Assembly (NCBI GenBank): GCA_900320365.1
Contig: ONSC01000005.1
Location: 9,023-48,929, forward strand
Length of the DNA: 39,907 nucleotides
From: an uncultured Bacteroidales bacterium
GTDB lineage: Bacteria; Bacteroidota; Bacteroidia; Bacteroidales; UBA932
Reading direction: 5' to 3'
Under the pieces are notes generated by a model. It worked only from the letters and a program-made list of their open reading frames with translations. It did no database searches and was not told the origin of the DNA. A program made the position numbers and the translations under genes. Each line of letters starts with the position of its first letter. Within the stretch, counting starts at the first letter, position 1. Shown here one piece after another: positions 1 to 7,668 of the stretch.

Positions 1-330
1 GTCGTGGACGGAGATCTTGGTGAGCGCTACGCCTCTTCGCTCTCCGGGGGAGAGACATTTATGGTCAGCCTAGCTCTTGCCCTCGGACTGTCTAGCATCT
101 CCTCCGGGTCTGTCACTATCAAGAATCTCTTTATAGACGAAGGATTCGGCTCTTTGGACAGCGACACCCAAAAAGTGGTCATCGGCGCGCTTAACTCGCT
201 CCGGACCCAAGGCAAACGGATCGGCATAATCAGCCATACCGCTGCCCTGCTCCAGGATGACAACATCTATAAGATCCGTGTCAAGAAAAACACTCAAGAC
301 GACAAGTTCAGCTTTATCGATTTGGAATAG
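1..330 (+). CDS. sbcC: Exonuclease SbcC, C-terminal fragment (5' truncated by window edge)
   Basis: This is the last 109 codons of an SMC/Rad50-type ATPase, open through the left edge of the window. The visible part is the C-terminal half of the ABC ATPase head. It has the signature motif SLSGGE near the start, the Walker B strand LFIDEGFGSLD with its catalytic Glu, and the switch motif IGIISHTAAL near the end. SbcC works with the SbcD nuclease to open and degrade DNA hairpins and protein-blocked ends. The long coiled coil and Walker A half lie outside the window, so the start cannot be given. The gene ends at TAG 328-330. Identification rests on the very typical LSGGE...FIDEGFG...ISH series; Rad50-like relatives are possible but less likely in bacteria. 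Confidence 0.9.
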   Translation, partial: VVDGDLGERYASSLSGGETFMVSLALALGLSSISSGSVTIKNLFIDEGFGSLDSDTQKVVIGALNSLRTQGKRIGIISHTAALLQDDNIYKIRVKKNTQDDKFSFIDLE

Positions 331-363
331 TTACTTTTTAAAATAAACTAAAACACCACAGTT

Positions 364-552
364 ATGATTTCCAGACCAAAAGACATTGTTACCACGTGTC
401 CATATTGCGGAAAGTACACTTTAGAGATTCATATGACTGCCAATACAAACCTAGGGCATACCTATGGCAATTGTACTTACTGCCATCATCAGCCAGGGGT
501 CTCTTATCAAAATGATTCTTTCGAGACCAGGATAATCAGAATAGATCGTTGA
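364..552 (+). CDS. Small zinc-ribbon protein of unknown function
   Basis: A 62-residue protein with two CxxC knuckles, CPYC at residues 12-15 and CTYC at 37-40, spaced as in a zinc ribbon, plus a His pair directly after the second knuckle. I do not recognise the family. It starts 33 nt after the sbcC stop and ends 12 nt before the stop of dnaG, with which it is convergent. The region before its ATG is A-rich and has no clear Shine-Dalgarno sequence, as is usual in this phylum. Codon use is more AT-rich than in its neighbours. The four Cys and the fit between flanking genes argue that it is real, but there is no direct proof. It may be a stand-alone nucleic-acid or protein-binding ribbon. Confidence 0.55.
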   Translation: MISRPKDIVTTCPYCGKYTLEIHMTANTNLGHTYGNCTYCHHQPGVSYQNDSFETRIIRIDR

Positions 553-564
553 TATACTGAGCCA

Positions 565-2631
565 TTATTTTTCCCGTCCGAGGCGAACTTTGACGGTTTT
601 GATGGCCTTGCGCAGATTAACGAGGCTCTTCAATATCTCCATCTCACGGTCCTGGTCTCCGTTGTCCTGGGCTTCTTTTAGATCTTCCTTAAGGGAATGC
701 TCTTTGTCCTCGAGGCGGCATGCCTGGAAAACGAGGATTGACTTGGGAACGAATTTCGTCAGCCATGACCCCTTTGACATCATTGCGTCACGGAGATTCT
801 TAATGGACAATTCATACCTCTCTTCTGTCGAGAGCTGAGCTGCGACGAAGGCGACAGTCCTGTCCTCTCCGTCCAGAAGATGTCTCACGATGTCATTCTG
901 GGAATATCCATTATAATACTCTTCAGAATAGGCGTCATAGGTGTCTTGGTAGGCTTTGTTGGCGAATACGGTACCGTCCGCCTCTATCGCCTGGCTGATG
1001 AACTCGAATACGGTCTGGACGTCTTCCTCATCCTCTGAATAGAACTCCGAGTCGCTCTGGAACTCAAGGTTGGTTGTGCCATAAGTCAGGATGAAACTCA
1101 GCAGATCCCGCTCAGCCTTCGCCATGATCGGGTTTGTTTCCAGTGACGATAGGTCATCAGTGGCCGGAGCAGCCGTCGAGCTTAGGCCGTACTCAGCCGC
1201 AGCGGAGCGAGGATGGATGCGGCCGGGCTCGAGCGGCTGTCCGGCCAGTTCTGGGTTATCCGCGGTGGAGCGAGGATGTACTCGGTCAGGCTCGGATTGC
1301 TGTCCGGACCGGGTCAAGAGTTTCGTCCTTGTCAAGCCGACCCTGTCTTCCAGGACGGTCCTCCGGATGTCGAACTTGCGGCTGAGGAAGTCGATATAAG
1401 TCTCCCTTTTGACTCCGTCCGGAATCTGGGCCACAGTGTCGGCTATCTCATTTATCGCATCAGCCCGTCGGAGAGGATCATTCTCCGTGTCCCGCAGCAG
1501 GAGGGAACTTTGGAAGTCAACGAAATCCTGCTCGTTTTCAGAGATAAAGCCCTCCACCTCCTCCAGTGTATGCTTTCTGGCGTAAGAGTCAGGGTCATCT
1601 CCATCAGGGATCAACACGACTTTGACGTTCATCCCCTGGCGGAGGAACATGTCGATACCTCTTAAGGCAGCCTTGACACCGGCCTCGTCACCGTCGTACA
1701 TGATGGTGACGTTCTTGGTGAAACGCCCTATGAGGCGGATCTGCCCGTCGGTCAACGCGGTACCGCTTGAAGCCACCACGTTGGTGATTCCCAGCTGATG
1801 CATGGAGAGAACGTCCAAGTATCCCTCGACCAGGAAGCACTTGTCTTTCTTGGCCATCTCGCTCTTCGCGAACCATATTCCATACAAAGACTGGTTCTTG
1901 ACGTATATTGCGCTCTCCTTGGAGTTGACATATTTGGCGTAGGGTTTCCCTTCCTCTTTTGATTTTAGTGTCCTGGCTCCGAAGCCTATAATCCTGCCGC
2001 TGATTGAATGGATAGGGAAGGTGACCCTCTCGACAAACCTGTCATGGAGATCTGGCTTGTCGTCGTATTTCGCGCAAAGTCCTGTCTCAAGGAGATACTC
2101 ATCCTTATATCCTTTCGCTTTGGCGGCGTCTGTGAAGGCATGACGGTCGGACGGAGCCCATCCCAGACCATATTTCGAGATGGTGGCATCCTCCAGACCC
2201 CGGGTGTGGAAATAATTGAGTCCCACGGCTTTGCCCTCTCCTTTCGAGAGCTGCTCCTTGAAGAATTCCTCGGCGAACTCAGAGACGAGGTATAGGCTCT
2301 CGTTTCTCTGGCGAGCGGCCAATTCCTCGGCGCTCTGCTCTTCCTCGACTACTTCGATATTATATTTCTTGGCAAGGTATCTCAGGGCATCCGGATAGGA
2401 CATGTGCTCATGATCCATCACGAAACCCACGGCGGACCCTCCTTTGTGGCAACCGAAGCAGTAGTATATTCCTCTCGCTGGAACGACATGGAAGGAAGGG
2501 GTCTTCTCGTTGTGGAAAGGACAACAACCCCACCATTCCGCCCCGCGCTTTTTCAGCGAGACGAAATCGGCCACCACTTCCTCTACTTGCGCGGTGTCCA
2601 GGATTTTCTGTACCGTGTCCCGTGGGATCAT
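565..2631 (-). CDS. dnaG: DNA primase DnaG
   Basis: Primase of 688 aa that lays RNA primers for Okazaki fragments together with the replicative helicase. The N-terminal zinc domain has CCPFH near residues 36-40 and CFGC near 58-61. The RNA polymerase/TOPRIM core follows, with FLVEGYLDVL and MYDGDEAG carrying the metal-binding acidic residues. A C-terminal helicase-interaction region of about 200 residues follows a Pro/Ser/Arg-rich linker (about residues 435-495) that contains an imperfect 21-residue tandem repeat. I chose ATG at 2631 (MIPRDTVQ), which fits the usual primase N-terminus, rather than a TTG six bases upstream. It begins 2 nt after the stop of the HdeD-like gene and is probably co-transcribed with it. 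Length is normal for the family. Confidence 0.95.
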   Translation of the reverse strand: MIPRDTVQKILDTAQVEEVVADFVSLKKRGAEWWGCCPFHNEKTPSFHVVPARGIYYCFGCHKGGSAVGFVMDHEHMSYPDALRYLAKKYNIEVVEEEQSAEELAARQRNESLYLVSEFAEEFFKEQLSKGEGKAVGLNYFHTRGLEDATISKYGLGWAPSDRHAFTDAAKAKGYKDEYLLETGLCAKYDDKPDLHDRFVERVTFPIHSISGRIIGFGARTLKSKEEGKPYAKYVNSKESAIYVKNQSLYGIWFAKSEMAKKDKCFLVEGYLDVLSMHQLGITNVVASSGTALTDGQIRLIGRFTKNVTIMYDGDEAGVKAALRGIDMFLRQGMNVKVVLIPDGDDPDSYARKHTLEEVEGFISENEQDFVDFQSSLLLRDTENDPLRRADAINEIADTVAQIPDGVKRETYIDFLSRKFDIRRTVLEDRVGLTRTKLLTRSGQQSEPDRVHPRSTADNPELAGQPLEPGRIHPRSAAAEYGLSSTAAPATDDLSSLETNPIMAKAERDLLSFILTYGTTNLEFQSDSEFYSEDEEDVQTVFEFISQAIEADGTVFANKAYQDTYDAYSEEYYNGYSQNDIVRHLLDGEDRTVAFVAAQLSTEERYELSIKNLRDAMMSKGSWLTKFVPKSILVFQACRLEDKEHSLKEDLKEAQDNGDQDREMEILKSLVNLRKAIKTVKVRLGREK
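1201..1319 (-). repeat. Imperfect tandem repeat within the dnaG linker
   Basis: Two copies of about 55 bp, roughly 1201-1256 and 1264-1319, are offset by exactly 63 bp (21 codons). Both share a GGAGCGAGGATG core and a CTGTCCGG core near the other end. In protein they give EPDRVHPRSTA and EPGRIHPRSAA. The repeat lies between the polymerase core and the helicase-binding C-terminus, where length is tolerated, so it looks like an in-frame linker duplication that has since diverged. Confidence 0.75.
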
Positions 2632-2633
2632 GC

Positions 2634-3296
2634 TCAATTCATGTCGTCCTGGTCCTCAGGCTCTTCTATCTTCTCGTAATTGACTTCTTTGGCGTCAGCC
2701 AGGCTGGTCGATCCGGTCTCGCGGACATTTGGCCCCGATGGCGTCGCGGCTCGTCTTATCTCGAATTCCTCCCTGGCTTTCTGCATCCGGAAGGCGGAGA
2801 TCAGCTCTGCCACTCCATAAACGATCAGAAGGCATCCGGCTATGATGCTCATCACATTGATAGTGAATGGGTTGAATAGCAGGAAAGCGCCTCCCACGAC
2901 AGCCAGGACAGAGAGCAGAAGGGAGGAGAATCCCGCTCCCAGAAGGCTCATTGCTCCGGCCAAAGCTATTAGTTGAAGACCTCCGAACAGGATGAGGACG
3001 ATGCCAATGGCATATACGATCACTCCTGCTATCCATTGCGGGTTGAAGAATAACAGAAGGCCAAGCGCGATGTCCAGTCCAGCGTTAATCAGAAGCAGCT
3101 GGTAAACACCATTCTCCTTGCTTTTCACCAATCCGTAAATCAGGGATGCGATACCCGCCAAGACAAGCAGTACCGCTATAATCTTCACAACCAAAGCGGG
3201 TGCGTTGCCTCCGAAGGCCATCACCAGTCCTATTCCTATGGCAGCGGCCGCTCTTGTGACGCTGTCGAACTTTGTTTTATATCCCAAGGTAATCAT
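2634..3296 (-). CDS. HdeD/DUF308-family membrane protein
   Basis: A 220-residue integral membrane protein with about six hydrophobic segments in three helical-hairpin pairs (residues about 15-170), the layout of the HdeD/DUF308 family. A soluble acidic tail follows (ending KIEEPEDQDDMN). E. coli HdeD is linked to acid resistance, but the biochemical role is not established and should not be transferred. ATG 3296 (MITLGYKT) was preferred over an upstream GTG at 3302, because a TAnnTTTG promoter element ends only 5 nt before this ATG. The stop is 2 nt before dnaG, so the two genes likely form an operon. It is divergent from the PHP gene. Confidence 0.8.
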   Translation of the reverse strand: MITLGYKTKFDSVTRAAAAIGIGLVMAFGGNAPALVVKIIAVLLVLAGIASLIYGLVKSKENGVYQLLLINAGLDIALGLLLFFNPQWIAGVIVYAIGIVLILFGGLQLIALAGAMSLLGAGFSSLLLSVLAVVGGAFLLFNPFTINVMSIIAGCLLIVYGVAELISAFRMQKAREEFEIRRAATPSGPNVRETGSTSLADAKEVNYEKIEEPEDQDDMN

Positions 3297-3301
3297 AAAC
3301 A

Positions 3302-3309
3302 CAAAATTA
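3302..3309 (-). promoter_or_regulatory. -7 element of the HdeD-like/dnaG promoter
   Basis: On the minus strand this reads TAATTTTG, a full match to the Bacteroidota TAnnTTTG element. Five bases (TGTTT) separate it from the ATG at 3296, so the transcript is predicted to start at or next to the start codon. No clear TTG is seen 19-21 nt upstream. Confidence 0.55.
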
Positions 3310-3321
3310 ATAAAAAAACGC

Positions 3322-3329
3322 TATATTCG
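3322..3329 (+). promoter_or_regulatory. -7 element of the PHP gene promoter
   Basis: TATATTCG, a one-base variant of TAnnTTTG, ends 5 nt before ATG 3335. It overlaps a perfect 14-bp palindrome (ATATTCGTGAATAT, 3323-3336) that runs into the start codon. No good -33 TTG is visible, so the promoter may need an activator or be weak. Confidence 0.45.
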
Positions 3330-3334
3330 TGAAT

Positions 3335-4186
3335 ATGTTTTTCGACACACACAACCATAGCCAATTTTCTTTTGACGGAGGCGCCACCACGGTGGAAAAA
3401 AGCGTTAAGGCAGCAATTGACAAAGGTTTTGGAGGGATTTGTTTCACCGACCATTGCGATTACTTTGTCCCCAAGATGAAAGAAGAGTTCGAGCCGATAG
3501 TCTGCGAGGTTTTTGACGTGAAAGCCCAGCAGGCGGAGATTGACCGGGTCAGCGGCCTTGTGGCTGAGGGAGCTTTTGGAAGGGCCGCCGCCAAGAAGTT
3601 CAAGGTTCTCAAGGGGATAGAGATAGGCCTTTACGAGGATAGCCGTGAGCTCAACAAGAATATCCTGGCCGCACAGTCATTCGACCAGGTCATCGCCTCT
3701 GTACACTATCTCGAGGACACTGATCCTTATTTCGGGCCGTATTACAAGGGCAAGAATTGGAAGGAAGCCTATGGCCGTTATCTTGAGACACTGCTGCGCG
3801 AGATGAGAAAGTTGGGCGATTTTGACATTATGGGTCACTTCGACTATATTGTCCGTTATGCCCCTTATCCTAAAGAGAGTATCCAGTACAGGGATTTCCC
3901 GGGCCTTATTGATGAGATATTGAAATATCTGATAGAAAACGGCAAAGGGCTTGAGATCAATACCAAGACTTATAGGCAGTATGGACTCAGGACCCCGGAG
4001 CTTGACCGGGACATCCTGATCAGGTACATGGAGCTTGGAGGGGACATCATTTGCCTGGGCTCCGATTCTCACAAGCCAGAACAGGTTGGGACGAAGTTCG
4101 AGTATTTCGCCCAGTATGTGAAAATGTTCGGTTTCAGGCGGCTGGGGCATTTTGAGAACCGCCGTCTTAAGATGGTGACGATTTAG
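3335..4186 (+). CDS. PHP-domain phosphatase, histidinol-phosphatase (HisJ/HisK) type
   Basis: A 283-residue metal-dependent phosphoesterase of the PHP superfamily. The N-terminal HxH is THNH (His6, His8), followed by FTDHCDY (His40), GIEIGLYE (metal Glu), ASVHYLE, GHFDYI and the C-terminal [10 protein letters not shown]. This motif series matches the HisK/HisJ-type histidinol-phosphatases, which dephosphorylate L-histidinol phosphate in histidine synthesis. No other his gene is nearby, so the substrate is inferred from family only. ATG 3335 is chosen over GTG 3329 because the GTG overlaps the promoter element. The stop codon overlaps the stop of convergent recQ (TTAG, 4183-4186). Confidence 0.8.
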   Translation: MFFDTHNHSQFSFDGGATTVEKSVKAAIDKGFGGICFTDHCDYFVPKMKEEFEPIVCEVFDVKAQQAEIDRVSGLVAEGAFGRAAAKKFKVLKGIEIGLYEDSRELNKNILAAQSFDQVIASVHYLEDTDPYFGPYYKGKNWKEAYGRYLETLLREMRKLGDFDIMGHFDYIVRYAPYPKESIQYRDFPGLIDEILKYLIENGKGLEINTKTYRQYGLRTPELDRDILIRYMELGGDIICLGSDSHKPEQVGTKFEYFAQYVKMFGFRRLGHFENRRLKMVTI

Positions 4187-6390
4187 GACGCGACCTCGCA
4201 AAGGAACTTGATCCTGACAAGCCTTATCTCCAACTCGTCATAATCCGGCTCCAGGGCAGCCCGGGCCTCCTCGAGGGAATCGGATGACGCCTCGTTCTTG
4301 AAGTAATCGAATATCTCTTCGACGATGTCATCGTCGATCACTTGACGGATATAATAGTTGAGGTCCAACTTTGTGCCCGTGGAGACAATCCCCTCGATGT
4401 CTTCGATCAATTTATCCATGTCCATGCTCCTGGCGTCCGCTATGTCCTCAAGTGAAAGCTTGCGGTCCACGCTTTGGATGATGAATATCTTGTCCGCCGA
4501 CTTTGTCGGGGCGGACTTGACAACGAACTCCGCCGGCCTTGTGATGTCATTCTCCTCAACATAGGCCTTGATCAACTCGATGAACTCCTTGCCATATTTC
4601 CTGGCCTTCCCTTCGCCTACACCCTGGCAGCTATGCAACTCGTTGAATGTGATTGGATATAGTATTGACATGTCTTCCAAGGCAGGATCACCGAAAATAA
4701 TCCAAGGCTGCAAGTTCAGCCTCTTGGACATGTCTTTCCTCAGGTTCTTCAGCATAGACAGCAAGACCGGATCTCCACCGCCTCCTCTCATGGCGGCCTT
4801 GTCGGAGGCGGCATCATCGTCGTCATCGTCGCTGTCCTTGCCCACGAATACGCGGTCCTCCACAAGCCTGATCTCCCACGGGTTCGAGTAGAACTCTTCT
4901 CCCTTCTCAGTTACATAGATAAGGCCGTAAGACTCAATCTCTTTGCCCAGAAGATGGAGAAGAAGCCCCTGGTGGATGACGGCGCTCCAGAACCTGTCAC
5001 TATGGTCTTTGCCTTCCCCGAACAGAGGAAGGGTGTCATGCTTGTATGATTTCACCATCGCATTGGACCGTCCCGAAAGGACCATGGCCAAATGCTCTAT
5101 CTTGAAGTGCTCCGGCAGGGATTTGATAAGTCTGATCGCCAGGCACATCTCCTTGCGTCCGTCAAAGGTAGGCTTAGGGTTGACACAGTTGTCGCACACG
5201 CCACAGTTGTCTTTCGGATAATCCTCCCCGAAATAATTGAGCAGCATCTTCCTGCGGCATTGGCTAGTCTCGGCGTAAGCCACGGTCTCCATCAGCAACT
5301 GCCTTCCGATCTCCTGCTCGGAGATCGGTTTCCCGAGCATGAATTTCTCGAGTTTCTGGATATCCTTATAACTATAGTATGTGATGCAGTCCGCCGCCTC
5401 ACCGTCCCTTCCGGCGCGACCTGTCTCCTGGTAGTATCCCTCGATGCTCTTTGGAATATCGTAGTGAATCACAAACCTGACGTCCGGTTTGTCAATACCC
5501 ATACCGAAGGCTATGGTCGCCACAATAACATCCACATCCTCCATCAGGAAGCGGTCCTGGTTCTCAGCCCTTGTCTTGGCATCCAGTCCGGCATGGTAGG
5601 GAAGAGCCTTTATTCCGTTGATACTCAATAGGCTTGCTGTCTCTTCCACCTTCTTGCGGCTTAGGCAGTAAATGATTCCAGACTTGCCGGGATGCTGTTT
5701 TATGTAGCGGATGATGTCTTTCTCGGCGTCCACTTTATCCCGGACCTCATAGTAGAGATTTGGCCTGTTGAAGGAAGACTTGAACACGGTGGCGTCCATG
5801 ATGCCGAGGTTCTTCTGGATGTCGCTCTGCACCTTAGGAGTCGCCGTCGCTGTCAAGGCTATCACAGGGGCTTTACCGATGGTCTGGATCATATCCCTTA
5901 TCCTGCGGTACTCAGGACGGAAGTCATGCCCCCATTCTGAGATACAATGAGCCTCATCCACCGCATAGAAGGAAATTTTTATCTCTTTCAGGAGATCGAT
6001 ATTCTCTTCCTTGGTCAAGGATTCAGGCGCCACATAAAGGAGTTTGGTGACTCCCGACAACAGGTCCTGACGGACCTCTTGGATCTGCGCCTTGCCGAGC
6101 GATGAGTTGAGGAAATGGGCAATGCCTATGGTTTTCTCCTCGAAACCGCGGATGACGTCCACTTGGTTCTTCATCAACGCGATAAGGGGAGAGATCACGA
6201 TCGCTGTGCCAGGCATGACGAGCGCCGGCAACTGGAAGCATAGAGACTTACCGCCTCCTGTGGGCATAAGCACGAAGGCGTCCTTTCCCTCGATCAGGTT
6301 GCGTATAATGGCTTCCTGGTCACCTTTGAAGGCATCGTAGCCGAAGAAGGTCTTCAGTTTTGAGTGCAGTAGAGCGGAATCAATCTCCAT
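4183..6390 (-). CDS. recQ: ATP-dependent DNA helicase RecQ
   Basis: A 735-residue 3'-5' helicase of the RecQ family, acting in recombination and fork repair. The order is: SF2 helicase core with Walker [10 protein letters not shown] (about residues 43-51), DEAH box (about 143), and motif VI GRAGRDG (about 330); then the RecQ-Ct zinc site [11 protein letters not shown]...CGVCDNC; then a winged helix. After a poly-Asp linker ([12 protein letters not shown]) comes an HRDC domain (about 545-615) and a C-terminal extension with a helix-turn-helix look. Length is normal for Bacteroidota RecQ. The Asp run comes from a GAY trinucleotide tract near 4811-4843 and separates the winged helix from HRDC, so its length may vary between strains. 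Confidence 0.95.
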   Translation of the reverse strand: MEIDSALLHSKLKTFFGYDAFKGDQEAIIRNLIEGKDAFVLMPTGGGKSLCFQLPALVMPGTAIVISPLIALMKNQVDVIRGFEEKTIGIAHFLNSSLGKAQIQEVRQDLLSGVTKLLYVAPESLTKEENIDLLKEIKISFYAVDEAHCISEWGHDFRPEYRRIRDMIQTIGKAPVIALTATATPKVQSDIQKNLGIMDATVFKSSFNRPNLYYEVRDKVDAEKDIIRYIKQHPGKSGIIYCLSRKKVEETASLLSINGIKALPYHAGLDAKTRAENQDRFLMEDVDVIVATIAFGMGIDKPDVRFVIHYDIPKSIEGYYQETGRAGRDGEAADCITYYSYKDIQKLEKFMLGKPISEQEIGRQLLMETVAYAETSQCRRKMLLNYFGEDYPKDNCGVCDNCVNPKPTFDGRKEMCLAIRLIKSLPEHFKIEHLAMVLSGRSNAMVKSYKHDTLPLFGEGKDHSDRFWSAVIHQGLLLHLLGKEIESYGLIYVTEKGEEFYSNPWEIRLVEDRVFVGKDSDDDDDDAASDKAAMRGGGGDPVLLSMLKNLRKDMSKRLNLQPWIIFGDPALEDMSILYPITFNELHSCQGVGEGKARKYGKEFIELIKAYVEENDITRPAEFVVKSAPTKSADKIFIIQSVDRKLSLEDIADARSMDMDKLIEDIEGIVSTGTKLDLNYYIRQVIDDDIVEEIFDYFKNEASSDSLEEARAALEPDYDELEIRLVRIKFLCEVAS

Positions 6391-6408
6391 GATTGGATGT
6401 GGTTTTCA

Positions 6409-6440
6409 TAAATATAGTCAAAGTTTTTGTAAATGGCAAA
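6409..6440 (-). promoter_or_regulatory. recQ promoter
   Basis: On the minus strand TTTG (6440-6437), 20 nt spacer, then TATATTTA (6416-6409), one base off TAnnTTTG. The element ends 18 nt before the recQ ATG, giving a short leader. Confidence 0.6.
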
Positions 6441-6471
6441 CCAAATCAATATTAATAATGTAAATCTCAAT

Positions 6472-6479
6472 TATTTTTG
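6472..6479 (+). promoter_or_regulatory. -7 element of the FKBP gene promoter
   Basis: TATTTTTG matches TAnnTTTG exactly, 42 nt upstream of the ATG at 6522. A matching -33 TTG is not seen at the usual distance. It lies in the 131-nt divergent gap between recQ and this gene. Confidence 0.5.
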
Positions 6480-6521
6480 CGATATTCGCGCCCTAAGTGA
6501 TAACTCATAAAAGCTATAAAT

Positions 6522-7283
6522 ATGAAAAGAGTAATCAAGTTTTTCGCTGTCGCGGCCATGGTGATTTCGGCCGTGGCTTGCAACTCCGCCAAGCCGGCTG
6601 GCGTGGCTAAGGAGCTCGTTCCTTCAAAGGGTGAGATTGACTCAGTCAGTTACCTTCTCGGTATAAACTTCGGTTCCATGATCAAAGGTTACAACATGGG
6701 TGACCTCAATTTCTCCGAGATCAAGAGGGGAATCGATGATTTCGTGCATGCCAAGGGCAACCAGCGTGACACCGACTTTGTCAAGCAGTTCAAGGTCAAT
6801 CCTGAGCAGATGAATGAGGTCATCAGCGGCTTCATTGAGAAGAGATCAGCGTACGTTGCGGCCATCAACAAGGCGGAGCAGAACAAGTTCTTCGACGAGG
6901 TTAAGAAGCAGGCTGGAGTCGAGGCTTCCGAGTCAGGTCTTTGCTATCTCATCAAAGAGCCCGGTAACGACACCAAACCCGGTCCCAAGGACACTGTCTA
7001 TGTCCACTACAAACTCACTCTCAAGGACGGTACCGTCATCGAGGAGGTCCCCGAGGGCGAGCCTTCTGTCATGCTGACTCTCAACAGGGTTATCCCTGGT
7101 TGGACTGAGGGTCTCCAGCTCCTCGGCGAGGGTGGAAAGGCTGTCCTTTATGTTCCCGCTGAGCTTGGATACGGTGAGCGTGGTTCCAACGCCATCGAGC
7201 CCAACACTCCTCTGGTGTTCGACATCACCCTGGATTCAGTCAAGCCTTTCGTTGAGCCTGTCCAGGAGCCTGACAAGAAGTAA
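6522..7283 (+). CDS. FKBP-type peptidyl-prolyl isomerase lipoprotein
   Basis: A 253-residue lipoprotein that should catalyse cis-trans isomerisation of X-Pro bonds in the cell envelope. The signal peptide ends in a lipobox ISAVAC with Cys20 as the lipidated residue. Residues about 35-130 are the helical FKBP N-terminal dimerisation domain. Residues about 145-242 are the FKBP_C domain, with DTVYVHYKLTLKDGTVIE, VIPGWTEGLQLL and the aromatic pocket/hairpin PAELGYGERG...IEPNTPLVFDI. This is the FkpA/Mip-like architecture. It lies 4 nt upstream of the DUF3127 gene and likely shares its transcript. Confidence 0.92.
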   Translation: MKRVIKFFAVAAMVISAVACNSAKPAGVAKELVPSKGEIDSVSYLLGINFGSMIKGYNMGDLNFSEIKRGIDDFVHAKGNQRDTDFVKQFKVNPEQMNEVISGFIEKRSAYVAAINKAEQNKFFDEVKKQAGVEASESGLCYLIKEPGNDTKPGPKDTVYVHYKLTLKDGTVIEEVPEGEPSVMLTLNRVIPGWTEGLQLLGEGGKAVLYVPAELGYGERGSNAIEPNTPLVFDITLDSVKPFVEPVQEPDKK

Positions 7284-7287
7284 GCTG

Positions 7288-7668
7288 ATGGCTGCGCTTG
7301 AATTGGAGGGGCGCATCTCCCGGAAAGAGGCCAAACTAAGTGGCCAAAGCCCCAGGGGTTCCTGGGTTAAGCAAGATTTCATCCTTGAGTATCAGGATGG
7401 TAACTTCCCCGCGGAGGTTTGCTTCACTTCATTTGGAAATGAGAAAGTCGCCGAACTGGACAAGTTCCAGGTCGGCGACCTTGTTAAAGTGTCTTTCAAT
7501 TTGAGGGCCAGGGAGTATAATGGCCGTTGGTACAATGACGTGCGAGTTTGGCGTATCTCTCCCTTGTCTCCCGCTCAGGAACAGGCACCCGCTCCGGCTC
7601 CTTCCCTCGATGACATGCCGGTTGACATGCCGTCAGTGGAGGATTTATCCAACGACCTCCCTTTCTAG
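7288..7668 (+). CDS. DUF3127 family protein (OB-fold-like)
   Basis: A 126-residue cytosolic protein. The N-terminal 90 residues (LELEGRISRKEAK... to NGRWYNDVRVWRIS) match the DUF3127 pattern typical of Bacteroidota: a small beta-barrel with a single-strand-DNA-binding-like look. The rest is a Pro/Ala/Asp-rich tail ending DLSNDLPF, reminiscent of the acidic C-terminal tip of SSB proteins, although it lacks the exact tip. Function is unknown; nucleic-acid binding is an inference. ATG 7288 is 4 nt after the FKBP stop. Its TAG stop overlaps the stop of the convergent antiporter gene in a shared CTAG (7665-7668). Confidence 0.8.
   Translation: MAALELEGRISRKEAKLSGQSPRGSWVKQDFILEYQDGNFPAEVCFTSFGNEKVAELDKFQVGDLVKVSFNLRAREYNGRWYNDVRVWRISPLSPAQEQAPAPAPSLDDMPVDMPSVEDLSNDLPF

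Noticed and set aside
4811..4843. GAY trinucleotide tract in recQ as a phase-variation repeat
   Set aside because: The unit is three bases and in frame, so length changes would only alter the Asp linker and not switch the gene off.
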